Below are positions 1-6,240 of a DNA stretch of 9,102 nucleotides, one piece after another. The stretch is taken from NCBI GenBank assembly GCA_947384645.1, contig CANDHX010000043.1, positions 1-9,102 of the forward strand, given 5' to 3'. The DNA is from an uncultured Mycoplasmatota bacterium. Its GTDB lineage: Bacteria; Bacillota_I; Bacilli_A; RF39; UBA660. The position numbers were made by a program, and so were the translations under genes. Numbering within the stretch: the first letter of the stretch is position 1; each line of letters starts with the position of its first letter. The notes beneath the pieces were generated by a model. That model had not been told where the DNA came from. It saw only the letters and a list, made by a program, of their open reading frames with translations, and ran no database searches.

Positions 1-46
1 AGATTCCGGATTGTGACTGGAGTTCAGACGTGTGCTCTTCCGATCT
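1..46 (+). other. Illumina adapter and index remnant (not genomic)
   Basis: Positions 13-46 match the 34-base TruSeq Read 2 adapter exactly (begins GTGACTGGAG, ends CTCTTCCGATCT). Positions 1-4 (AGAT) fit the last bases of the P7 primer. The eight bases between, TCCGGATT (5-12), are where an i7 index sits. Its reverse complement AATCCGGA resembles, from memory, a commercial unique-dual index. The adapter joins the synthetase reading frame directly: codon 46-48 would read TGA only because base 46 belongs to the adapter. This is untrimmed library sequence at a contig end and should be masked. Confidence 0.97.
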
Positions 47-993
47 GAAAATTCAACTTATTATTTGAAACCCATATAGGGGTAACCGAAGACAAAAAGA
101 GTACAGTTTACTTAAGAGGAGAGACAGCCCAAGGAATATTTGTTAATTTTCCTAATGTCCAAAGAGCCATGCGTCTTAAAGTGCCTTTTGGAATTGGTCA
201 GATAGGTAAATCTTTTAGAAATGAAATAACTCCTGGTAATTTTATCTTCCGTGTTCGTGAATTTGAACAAATGGAACTAGAATTTTTTTGCAAACCCGAT
301 ACTGATTTAGAATGGTTTGGTTTTTACAAAAATACGTGCTTAGATTTCTTAAAAACGTTAGGATTAAAAAAAGAAAATCTTCGTTACAGAGACCACAAAA
401 AAGAAGAGTTATCTTTCTATAGTAAAGCGACTACTGACATAGAGTACAAATATCCTATGGGTTGGGGCGAACTTTGGGGAATAGCTGATAGGACTGACTA
501 CGATTTATCCGTTCACATGGAGCATTCGTCTAAAGACTTGCGTTACCTAGACCCAGAGACCAACGAAAAATACATTCCATACGTAATCGAACCTTCAGTC
601 GGTTTAGATAGATTGTTCTTAGCAGTTTTATGCGATGCATATGATAAAGAAATTTTAGAAAATGAAGAAGAACGTGAAGTATTGCACTTACTTCCAGCTC
701 TTGCTCCATATAAATTGTCGATTTTACCTCTCATAAAAAAAGTACATGCTGCTAAAGCAAAAGAGATTTATAGCATATTATGTAGCGAATTTCCGGTATC
801 TTATGATGAAACTGGTAGCATAGGAAAACGTTATAGAAGAAGTGATGCTATAGGTACGCCATTCGCTATAACGATCGACGATGATACCCTTGAAAAAGGT
901 ACTGTAACTCTTCGGGATAGAGACACTATGGAACAAATCACACTCTCTGTAACAGAGTTAAAAGATTACATTAATACTAAGATTAAATTATAA
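47..993 (+). CDS. glyQS: Glycyl-tRNA synthetase, alpha2 (single-chain) type, 5'-truncated
   Basis: Class II aminoacyl-tRNA synthetase that charges tRNA-Gly with glycine in the cytoplasm. The reading frame is open back to the adapter junction, and the first complete codon is at 49, giving 314 visible residues. The ATG at 169 is internal, not the start. By comparison with the roughly 460-residue Bacillus enzyme, about 150 N-terminal residues including motif 1 are missing. Visible parts are the GETAQGIFVNF segment (118-150), class II motif 2 around FRNEITPG and FRVREFEQMELE (214-285), motif 3 with GLDRLFLAV, and the C-terminal anticodon-binding domain with DETGSIGKRYRR and TLRDRDTMEQ. The family usually has LRPETAQG; here the proline is glycine (codon 118-120). 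The truncation is a contig-end artefact. A terminator overlaps the stop codon. Confidence 0.95.
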
Positions 994-1026
994 AAATAAC
1001 ACCGTCTAACTTTTGGTGTTATTTTT
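992..1026. terminator. Bidirectional intrinsic terminator between glyQS and the XRE gene
   Basis: Twelve-base-pair inverted repeat: the arm at 992-1003 (AAAAATAACACC) pairs perfectly with 1015-1026 across an 11-base loop. On the plus strand the GC-containing stem is followed by a T run (1022-1027). On the minus strand the A run at 992-996 becomes the U tail. It starts in the glyQS stop codon, and its right arm encodes the last residues of the convergent XRE gene, so both genes share it. Confidence 0.88.
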
Positions 1027-1218
1027 TGTGATTTTTTTAACTTCTTGAGCAATCTCGTCGTTGCTCATCTTTAAAGCAATAACCAACTTTGCAAAAGTAT
1101 CTAATAGAGGAACATTATAATCGTTTTCTACTCTAAAAATTGTCTTCCTATCGACATTAGTAATTTTTTCTAATTCCTCTTGAAATAGCTTCGCTCTAAT
1201 TCTATATTCTTTTAGCAT
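1006..1218 (-). CDS. Small XRE/Cro-type helix-turn-helix regulator
   Basis: A 70-residue protein that is almost only a DNA-binding domain. FQEELEKIT (residues 12-20) fits the first helix of the helix-turn-helix and DRKTIFRVEN (23-32) the recognition helix, with the usual five-helix Cro/C1 spacing up to about residue 55. The last 15 residues are lysine and asparagine rich. It starts at ATG 1218 with a weak AAGTGATG-type ribosome site and ends inside the terminator shared with glyQS. It is divergent from the SipW-class gene at 1309, 90 bases away, so it may control that gene, itself, or both. No effector or partner domain is present. The target is unknown, and it could equally be a solitary prophage- or TA-derived regulator. 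Confidence 0.8.
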   Translation of the reverse strand: MLKEYRIRAKLFQEELEKITNVDRKTIFRVENDYNVPLLDTFAKLVIALKMSNDEIAQEVKKITKNNTKS

Positions 1219-1236
1219 ATTTCATCACTTATCAAA

Positions 1237-1268
1237 ATTGTAGCAAGTATGCCCCATAATGTTATTAT
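1237..1268. promoter_or_regulatory. Overlapping divergent promoter candidates
   Basis: For the minus strand, TACAAT (1242-1237) lies 17 bases from ATAACA (1265-1260), a 4/6 match to the -35 box. Its start point near 1230 would give an almost leaderless XRE transcript. For the plus strand, an extended -10 element TG-T-TATTAT (1260-1268) has TTGTAG (1238-1243) 19 bases upstream. The two candidates overlap, so transcription in the two directions would compete. Both are read by eye and neither is strong. Confidence 0.35.
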
Positions 1269-1308
1269 TTAATCGGACACGGTTGCCACAAATGGAAGAG
1301 GTAAGAAT

Positions 1309-2120
1309 ATGAACAAAGATACGAAAACTAGAATAATTATAATAGGAGTAATTGCAACTTTAATAGTACTAGTGGGCTCCTTCACTTATGCCTTCTTTGT
1401 AGCAAACCCAACAGTAGAAAAATTTGCTAGTGACATAACTACTGGTACGATGCGTATGAGATTTGCCGATAATGATAACAGTATCAAAGCCAATATAAAC
1501 CACGGAGATAGCATAACAAAGAAATTTATTATAGAAAATACTGGAACATTAGACACATATGCTTCGATTTACTTAGAAGAATTAATCAATACATATACTA
1601 AAGGTTCATTTTCCTATGATTTAGAGTCATCTGAATAGAAGAGGGGACTTATACAAATATATTAACGGATAGACTAGTTCCAACAACAGATACAAGAATG
1701 TCCACAGACTTAGCGGAGAATCTACTCATCCCAGCAGGCAAAAAGATTTACTATAATCTAATTTTAAAATTAAATATCTTAAATGATATAGACCAATCGA
1801 AAGACTTCGAAGCAAATTTTTCTACAAAATTTACCATAAAACAAAGTGGCAAAAAACTAACATCAGAAGATGTCGTGAGCTTGCTAGGATATAAAGTATC
1901 ATCTAAACCTATAAATTATAATTCAACTTATAAGGTTAAAGAAAATTATGACGAACAAATATTGACTTATGAAGTTCCAAATACTGATTTAGAATACAAT
2001 ATCAAATATGCCGAAACTTGCAGTTATGATAAGACAACAGCAAAATTTACTTTAAATAGCCCAACAGTTCAAAAATATAGTGAAGCATATTCCAATTTGA
2101 GTGGAAAATATGTTGGATAA
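1309..2120 (+). pseudogene. SipW-class signal-peptide surface protein, frameshifted
   Basis: Secreted or surface-attached protein with the TasA/camelysin-like export signal. The N terminus is a charged MNKDTKTR, a hydrophobic segment (residues 9-24) and the GSFTYAFF cleavage region typical of SipW-processed proteins. A beta-rich domain follows (SITKKFIIENTGTLDTYASIYL). Frame 1 stops at TAG 1636-1638, and the same protein continues in frame 3 from 1638 with EEGTYTNILTDRLVPTTDTR, in register with family members. The break is one base lost or two gained around 1633-1640; there is no homopolymer or slippery heptamer there. The mended product would be about 269 residues. The ATG at 1698 has no ribosome site and is not a separate gene start. 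The gene start has a good site (AGAGG, 1297-1301, 7 bases before ATG). The C terminus (SNLSGKYVG) may also be short. Function beyond secretion is unknown; a sequencing error is possible. Confidence 0.75.
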
Positions 2121-2123
2121 AAA

Positions 2124-2152
2124 GAATTCTCAAGATAAAAAATTAAGAATTC
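2124..2152 (-). terminator. Probable terminator of the toxin-antitoxin operon
   Basis: GAATTCT (2124-2130) pairs with AGAATTC (2146-2152) over a 15-base AT-rich loop; each arm contains an EcoRI site. Read on the minus strand, the stem is followed by five T (2123-2119), as expected for an intrinsic terminator downstream of the antitoxin stop at 2185. On the plus strand the tail is CCTTTATAA, which is poorer, but it could help end the SipW-class transcript. Confidence 0.5.
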
Positions 2153-2184
2153 CTTTATAATTATAGGTAATAAGAGAACGAATA

Positions 2185-3153
2185 TTAAATTTCTTCTATA
2201 TCAAATGCATATTCATAACTTATTCTTCGTAGGAAACCTGTATCCATAAAAGCCTTTTCTTTATGAGAAAACTCTACTATATCTTTTGAACCAAAAGATT
2301 CAAAATATTTTTTAACTTTTTTTAAAATGTCTAATTCCTCTTTAGAAAAAACATCGCAATTAACTACTTGTTTAGAAGAAATTATATGACTTTCATAGTT
2401 GTTTTGAATTTCATAATCATAATTGATTATATTTTCTCTAACTCCTAAGCTTAACAAACATTCAAATTGGTCAGGAACAGGTCCAAATGGAAGCTTAACA
2501 TATTCTAGACCAGTAATAGATTTACAATTTTCTTTATAAAACAAAAAATCAGCATAAAACATTTCCTTTAATAATTTAGTCTTAAAAATAAAACTTTGTG
2601 AAAAAAACAATATCATATTATAAACTTTATCTAAATTAAATTCGGTATATCCATTAAATTCAGATAAGAAATTGAAAAAAGGTAATTCAATACTATCAGA
2701 AAATCTTTCTTGCAAATGTTTACACAATTTTTGGAAATCTTTAGAAGAAAACATATCTCTATTTGCATTTATAATAGTAAAAATAGTATCTCGTCTTGCT
2801 AATAAACTATTGATTATAATTGCATAACTGTCGTTTGGAATAGAAGTGCCTTTTTCATAACTTATAAGAGTTTTTTTTGCACACCCAATCACTTTAGAAA
2901 ATAATTCTTGAGATAGTCCGAAGCTTTTTCTTAAATTTATGATATCTTCGCTTTTTATCCCATAATTTTCATTGTACATTTTTATGGCTTTTAAAGTTAC
3001 TTCATTATCTAGGTTTTCGTCATAAACTAAATTATTACATTTAGTACAAAATCTTCTATTAGAATTAAATGAAATTATCTTTCCTTTTATATTATATTCG
3101 TTTTTATATTCTTGTACATATGTTTTATCATTATTACAAATATCACATCTCAT
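2185..3153 (-). CDS. Antitoxin: MqsA-type zinc finger + XRE HTH + Panacea/SocA domain
   Basis: Probable antitoxin and autorepressor, 322 residues. A YgiT/MqsA-like zinc finger has C3-x2-C6 and C36-x2-C39. An XRE-type helix-turn-helix follows (about 66-112: LRKSFGLSQELFSKVIG, then TLISYEKG), as in the MqsA C-terminal half. The C-terminal part (about 170-322) is a Panacea/SocA (DUF4065) domain, shown by LLKEMFYADFLFYKENCKSI, LPFGPVP, the FSKEELDIL segment and DIVEFSHKEKAF with a final ISYEYAF. Panacea domains are known as antitoxin modules that neutralise many unrelated toxins. ATG 3153 is preceded by a strong AAGGAGG site that overlaps the toxin stop, 12 bases away, so the two genes are co-transcribed. 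Expected role: binds the MqsR-like toxin and represses the operon promoter. CG dinucleotides are rare here compared with the backbone genes. Domain calls are confident; which domain neutralises the toxin is not visible. Confidence 0.85.
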   Translation of the reverse strand: MRCDICNNDKTYVQEYKNEYNIKGKIISFNSNRRFCTKCNNLVYDENLDNEVTLKAIKMYNENYGIKSEDIINLRKSFGLSQELFSKVIGCAKKTLISYEKGTSIPNDSYAIIINSLLARRDTIFTIINANRDMFSSKDFQKLCKHLQERFSDSIELPFFNFLSEFNGYTEFNLDKVYNMILFFSQSFIFKTKLLKEMFYADFLFYKENCKSITGLEYVKLPFGPVPDQFECLLSLGVRENIINYDYEIQNNYESHIISSKQVVNCDVFSKEELDILKKVKKYFESFGSKDIVEFSHKEKAFMDTGFLRRISYEYAFDIEEI

Positions 3154-3165
3154 AACAATTCCTCC

Positions 3166-3492
3166 TTAATTATTGTCAAGATGAAAAGAGAGACAAACAG
3201 ATGTTTCACTATTATTATATATTTCAATTTTTAACTTAATATAAACTACATGACCATTTACTAAGTTTTTAAAAGTTAATGAATTATTCGATTTTGCATA
3301 GGTAGGTTTATAATCAAAAACATAATCTTTAGAAGATATCAAAAGGATTTCTTGCCAAGCATCTTCTAATGAAATGCCTATTTTTAATAGTTCTGATATA
3401 ATATCTCTATCTTTTCTAGTAGCAAATCTTCGATTCCCTTGTCTAATTAGTTTTTTCATTTTAGATAGTAATTTAATCTGAGTACCAGTCAA
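3166..3492 (-). CDS. MqsR-like mRNA interferase toxin
   Basis: 108 residues from a TTG start, close to the 98 residues of E. coli MqsR, a ribosome-independent mRNA interferase of the RelE-like fold. Shared pattern: KMKKLIRQGNRRF at the N terminus (E. coli has QVKKLVNAGQ), IGISLEDAWQEIL, DYVFDYKPTY, LTFKNLVNGHVVYIKLKI and the final VCLSFH. Y84 in VVYIKLKI aligns with the functional tyrosine of MqsR; the C-terminal SFH replaces its SFK. Toxin-first order with the MqsA-like gene 12 bases downstream is the mqsRA arrangement. The start is uncertain: the TTG at 3492 has no clear ribosome site, ATG at residue 12 has none either, and the best site drives a different frame (3520). The toxin could therefore be weakly translated, frameshifted or longer. 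The family call is by eye. Confidence 0.75.
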   Translation of the reverse strand: MTGTQIKLLSKMKKLIRQGNRRFATRKDRDIISELLKIGISLEDAWQEILLISSKDYVFDYKPTYAKSNNSLTFKNLVNGHVVYIKLKIEIYNNSETSVCLSFHLDNN

Positions 3493-3520
3493 AGTTGCAC
3501 CAACTTTCTAAAAATTCCAT
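3473..3520 (-). other. Short overlapping ORF at the start of the toxin transcript
   Basis: The first ATG of the predicted toxin transcript (3520) follows AAAAGGTGAT at once and opens a 15-codon frame, MEFLESWCNFDWYSD, that stops at TAA 3475-3473. It overlaps the toxin start in another frame. It could be a leader peptide coupling or damping toxin translation, or the true toxin N terminus cut off by an indel. The ribosome site is closer to the ATG than is usual here. Confidence 0.3.
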
Positions 3521-3537
3521 ATCACCTTTTCAAAAAT

Positions 3538-3566
3538 ATAGTAACTTATGTAACCGGAAGTGTCAA
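3538..3566 (-). promoter_or_regulatory. Promoter of the toxin-antitoxin operon
   Basis: On the minus strand there is a perfect -35 box TTGACA (3566-3561), a 17-base spacer, then TACTAT (3543-3538, 4/6 to TATAAT). The start point would be near 3531, 10-12 bases before the first ATG. The spacer and -10 edge hold a direct repeat of GTAAC (plus strand 3541-3545 and 3550-3554, 9 bases apart), a possible half-site pair for the antitoxin's helix-turn-helix. The operator idea is only a suggestion. Confidence 0.7.
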
Positions 3567-3597
3567 TATATAGTTCTCACAAATAATAAAAATAATA

Positions 3598-3626
3598 TTT
3601 TAAAAATCAGTAATTTATAGTATACT
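3598..3626 (+). promoter_or_regulatory. Candidate promoter for the 3677 gene
   Basis: TATACT (3621-3626) is a fair -10 box, 17 bases after TTTTAA (3598-3603), which matches the -35 consensus only 3/6. It lies in the 3567-3676 gap between the divergent toxin operon and the membrane-protein gene, where a plus-strand promoter is required. Nothing else was recognised in that gap. Confidence 0.35.
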
Positions 3627-3676
3627 TAAACAGTAAAAGAAAAATAAATTTTATATACTTTTAGGAGGTTATCGCT

Positions 3677-4192
3677 TTGGCTAAAAAACTTGTAACATAC
3701 ATACTCAGTATATTTGGAAGTATCACGGGAACTATCTTTGGAAAATATGCTCTTATATTTTTGATTTCATTACTTCCCATTTTAGAACTTCGTGGAGGAT
3801 TAATTGCAGCAGCACTTTTAGATATAAAACCACTTAATGCATTTTTAATCTGCTTACTTGCAAATATTTTAATAATCCCTTTTGTCTTATTTTTAATGGA
3901 TACGATTTTAAATCTCTTATCGAAATTTAAAATGTTTAAAAAGATGATAGACTGGTTAAAAAATAAAACTCTTAAGAAAAAAGACACGATTGAAAAATAC
4001 GGATATTTGGGAATAATGCTATTTGTCGCAGTACCCCTTCCCGGAAGTGGAGCATGGACTGGATGCTTCTTAGCAGTACTTCTTGGTTTAGATAAAAAGA
4101 AAAGCTTTTTAGCTGCACTTCTAGGTGTCCTAATAGCGGGAATTATAATGATGATTTTCTCATACGGACTTTTGAAAGGAATATTGAACTGA
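3677..4192 (+). CDS. COG2426 / small multidrug export family membrane protein
   Basis: 171-residue polytopic inner-membrane protein of the Sm_multidrug_ex family (PF06695). Family marks are ELRGG (residues 37-41) after the first membrane helices and VPLPGSGAWTG (119-129) before the last two. About four or five hydrophobic segments are visible (roughly 22-36, 53-75, 108-122, 126-137, 143-168), separated by a lysine-rich loop (83-105). The name comes from weak export data on a relative, so the substrate is unknown. It starts at TTG 3677, chosen because AGGAGG (3663-3668) stands 8 bases upstream. The stop is TGA (4190-4192), one base before the next ATG, so translation is likely coupled to the phosphohexomutase. 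Family call firm, function open. Confidence 0.85.
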   Translation: MAKKLVTYILSIFGSITGTIFGKYALIFLISLLPILELRGGLIAAALLDIKPLNAFLICLLANILIIPFVLFLMDTILNLLSKFKMFKKMIDWLKNKTLKKKDTIEKYGYLGIMLFVAVPLPGSGAWTGCFLAVLLGLDKKKSFLAALLGVLIAGIIMMIFSYGLLKGILN

Positions 4193-4193
4193 T

Positions 4194-5567
4194 ATGGTAA
4201 TTAAAAAAGATATAAACAAAGACATTTTTAGAGAATACGACATAAGGGGAGAGTATCCTACTCAAATAGATGCTGATACTGCTTACACGATAGGTCTTGC
4301 CTATGGAACTAAAATAAAAAGTCTCGGTAAAACGAAATGTGTCGTAGGACATGACAATAGAATTTCGGGCAAAGAATTAACCGACGCTTTAATAGAAGGA
4401 ATAACTAGCACAGGAATAAATATTACCTATATAGGTTTAGTCACAACGCCGATGTATTATTTTGCTTGCCTACACTTAGGAATAGATACAGGAGTCATGG
4501 TAACAGCAAGTCATAACCCAGTAAACGACAATGGCTTTAAAATTGCTTTAACCGACTATAATAATGCTTGCGGAGAAGCAGTAAAGGAGCTTTTGGAAGT
4601 AGCTTTAAAAGGAGATTTTGCTAAAGGTGACGGAGTAATAAAGAATATCGATATAAAAGATGCCTACATAGAAAGAATATTAAGAGGCATCGAATTATCT
4701 AAACCGCTAAAAATAGTAGTAGACCCTGCAAATGCAACTGGCTCTATTATCGTAAAAGATATTTATTCTCGTCTCAACTTAGAAATAATTTATATAAATG
4801 AAGAAAGCGACGGAGCATTCCCAAATCACCACCCAGACCCAAGTATCGAAGCTAACATGGAACAACTAAAAGAATGTGTTTTAAAAAACGATGCGGATTT
4901 AGGAATAGGGTTAGACGGCGATGCTGATAGACTTGGAATTATAGACGAAAAAGGCACATTTGTTGCAGCAGATACACTAATGGCTGTAATTTGGAACGAT
5001 TTAATGTCTAAAGTCGAAAATAAAACAGCTCTATTCGATGTCAAATGCTCAAAACAATTAGAAGATGAAATTGTTCGCTTAGGCGGTAATCCTTTTATAT
5101 ATAGAACGGGAAACTCCTATTTAAAAAATAAAATTAAAGAAATGGATTTAGCCTTCGGAGGAGAACTATCCGGTCATCTGTTCTTTAGGGACCGCTGGGA
5201 CGGATTCGACGATGGAATATATGCGAGCTTGAGACTTTTGGAGATACTTTCGAATACTTCATCTCCTATGAGTAAATTATACGAAAACTTTCCAAAATAT
5301 TATAGCACTCCCGAAATCAAGGTTAAAACTACAGAAGATAAAAAATTTAAAATAGTAGATAAAGTAAAAAAATACTGCACCGAAAAAAATCTAGATATGA
5401 TAACCGTAGACGGCATTCGAGTTACCTATATAGACGGTTGGGCTTTGATAAGAGCTTCTAATACAGGACCAAATTTAACTTTACGCTTTGAAGCTACGAC
5501 TGAAGAAAGACTAAAAGAAATTAAAGAAGAATTCGAAAATCTCGTAAACGAATTCAATCGAGAATAG
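4194..5567 (+). CDS. Phosphomannomutase/phosphoglucomutase (alpha-D-phosphohexomutase)
   Basis: Cytoplasmic enzyme that interconverts hexose 1- and 6-phosphates, feeding envelope polysaccharide and glycolipid synthesis. 457 residues, the normal length, with all four domains: IFREYDIRG at the N terminus; the phosphoserine loop TASHNP (104-109, catalytic S106); the metal site DGDADR (241-246); the sugar loop GGELSGH (322-328); and the phosphate-binding loop RASNTGPNLTLRFEA (420-434). The GELSGH loop fits glucose/mannose substrates rather than glucosamine (GlmM), but substrate choice cannot be settled from sequence. The start ATG has AAAGGA about 13 bases upstream, so re-initiation after the upstream TGA probably contributes. 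An intrinsic terminator overlaps the stop codon, making this the last gene of its unit. Confidence 0.92.
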   Translation: MVIKKDINKDIFREYDIRGEYPTQIDADTAYTIGLAYGTKIKSLGKTKCVVGHDNRISGKELTDALIEGITSTGINITYIGLVTTPMYYFACLHLGIDTGVMVTASHNPVNDNGFKIALTDYNNACGEAVKELLEVALKGDFAKGDGVIKNIDIKDAYIERILRGIELSKPLKIVVDPANATGSIIVKDIYSRLNLEIIYINEESDGAFPNHHPDPSIEANMEQLKECVLKNDADLGIGLDGDADRLGIIDEKGTFVAADTLMAVIWNDLMSKVENKTALFDVKCSKQLEDEIVRLGGNPFIYRTGNSYLKNKIKEMDLAFGGELSGHLFFRDRWDGFDDGIYASLRLLEILSNTSSPMSKLYENFPKYYSTPEIKVKTTEDKKFKIVDKVKKYCTEKNLDMITVDGIRVTYIDGWALIRASNTGPNLTLRFEATTEERLKEIKEEFENLVNEFNRE

Positions 5568-5589
5568 TAAAATTTCTATTCTTTTTTTT
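5561..5589 (+). terminator. Intrinsic terminator after the phosphohexomutase
   Basis: AGAATAG (5561-5567, including the TAG stop) pairs perfectly with CTATTCT (5576-5582) over an 8-base loop, and eight T follow (5582-5589). The stem is AT-rich but the geometry is textbook. It separates the 3677-5567 unit from the spoIVF pair. Confidence 0.8.
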
Positions 5590-5622
5590 ATTCCCATAAA
5601 TATACTTTAATAGGTGAAATTT

Positions 5623-6240
5623 ATGGATATAGAAGAATATAGACGAATCAAAAAAAGAAGAAAAAACCAAAACAACATAGACACAAAATCCGATAGACAA
5701 AAATATATAACTGGACTAATCTCGAGAATTCTTCTATCGATAATTCTTTTCTTCAGTTTAATAATTTTTTCTAATACGTCGAATTTAGGAGAAAATTTTA
5801 TTCGAGAAAAAGTACTTCAAGATAATATCTCTTTTACCAAAATTAAAAATCTCTATAATAAATATTTGGGAAGCGTCGTTCCTTTTGAAAATATAATAAA
5901 AAATGATGCTACAACCGTATTTAATGAAAAACTTACCTACGAAAAAATCGACAACTATAAAGACGGCTTCGAACTACAAGTTCAAAAAAATTACCTCGTT
6001 CCCATTATAAACTCTGGTGTAGTCGTCTTCATAGGCGAAAAAGAAGGATATGGTAAAACCGTAATAGTCCAAGGAATAGATGAAGTCGATTACTGGTATG
6101 GAAATGTCACAAATACGACTGTTTCTTTATACGACTATGTAAACAAAGGTACATATTTAGGAACTACAGAAGGAGAAAAACTCTATCTGACGTTTAAAAA
6201 GGGGAATGAATTTTTAGACTATAATGAAGTTATCGAATAA
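5623..6240 (+). CDS. spoIVFA: SpoIVFA-like membrane protein with degenerate M23 domain
   Basis: 205 residues. In spore formers SpoIVFA sits in the outer forespore membrane, holding the protease SpoIVFB in an inhibited complex. Visible parts are a basic cytoplasmic head (residues 7-26), one membrane helix (about 32-50), a linker, and a C-terminal M23/LytM-like fold (about 122-205: GVVVFIGEKEGYGKTVIVQ, YDYVNKGTYLG, LYLTFKKGNEFLDY). The metal-binding histidines of active M23 enzymes are missing (VQGIDE and YGNV stand at those sites), as in Bacillus SpoIVFA, so this is a binding domain. The start is ATG 5623, preceded by AGGTGA and 5 spacer bases; the upstream in-frame GTG at 5614 is part of that ribosome site. 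Identity rests on the fold plus the overlapping spoIVFB; alone it could only be called an M23-family protein. Confidence 0.8.
   Translation: MDIEEYRRIKKRRKNQNNIDTKSDRQKYITGLISRILLSIILFFSLIIFSNTSNLGENFIREKVLQDNISFTKIKNLYNKYLGSVVPFENIIKNDATTVFNEKLTYEKIDNYKDGFELQVQKNYLVPIINSGVVVFIGEKEGYGKTVIVQGIDEVDYWYGNVTNTTVSLYDYVNKGTYLGTTEGEKLYLTFKKGNEFLDYNEVIE

Noticed and set aside
1633..1640. Programmed frameshift in the SipW-class gene
   Set aside because: No slippery heptamer, no strong downstream hairpin and no upstream Shine-Dalgarno-like stimulator were seen.
1698..2120. Separate 140-residue gene downstream of the SipW-class fragment
   Set aside because: Its frame is coding from 1638 onward, continuing the upstream protein, and the ATG at 1698 lacks a ribosome site, so it is the second half of one broken gene.
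3661..3987. 108-residue minus-strand frame antisense to the COG2426 gene
   Set aside because: It overlaps the well-supported membrane-protein gene and its ribosome site, and its sequence looks like an antisense shadow.
5578..5608. Promoter or sigma-E-type site before spoIVFA (TATACT at 5601)
   Set aside because: No acceptable -35 box for either the main sigma or sigma-E, and the start point would fall inside the ribosome site.
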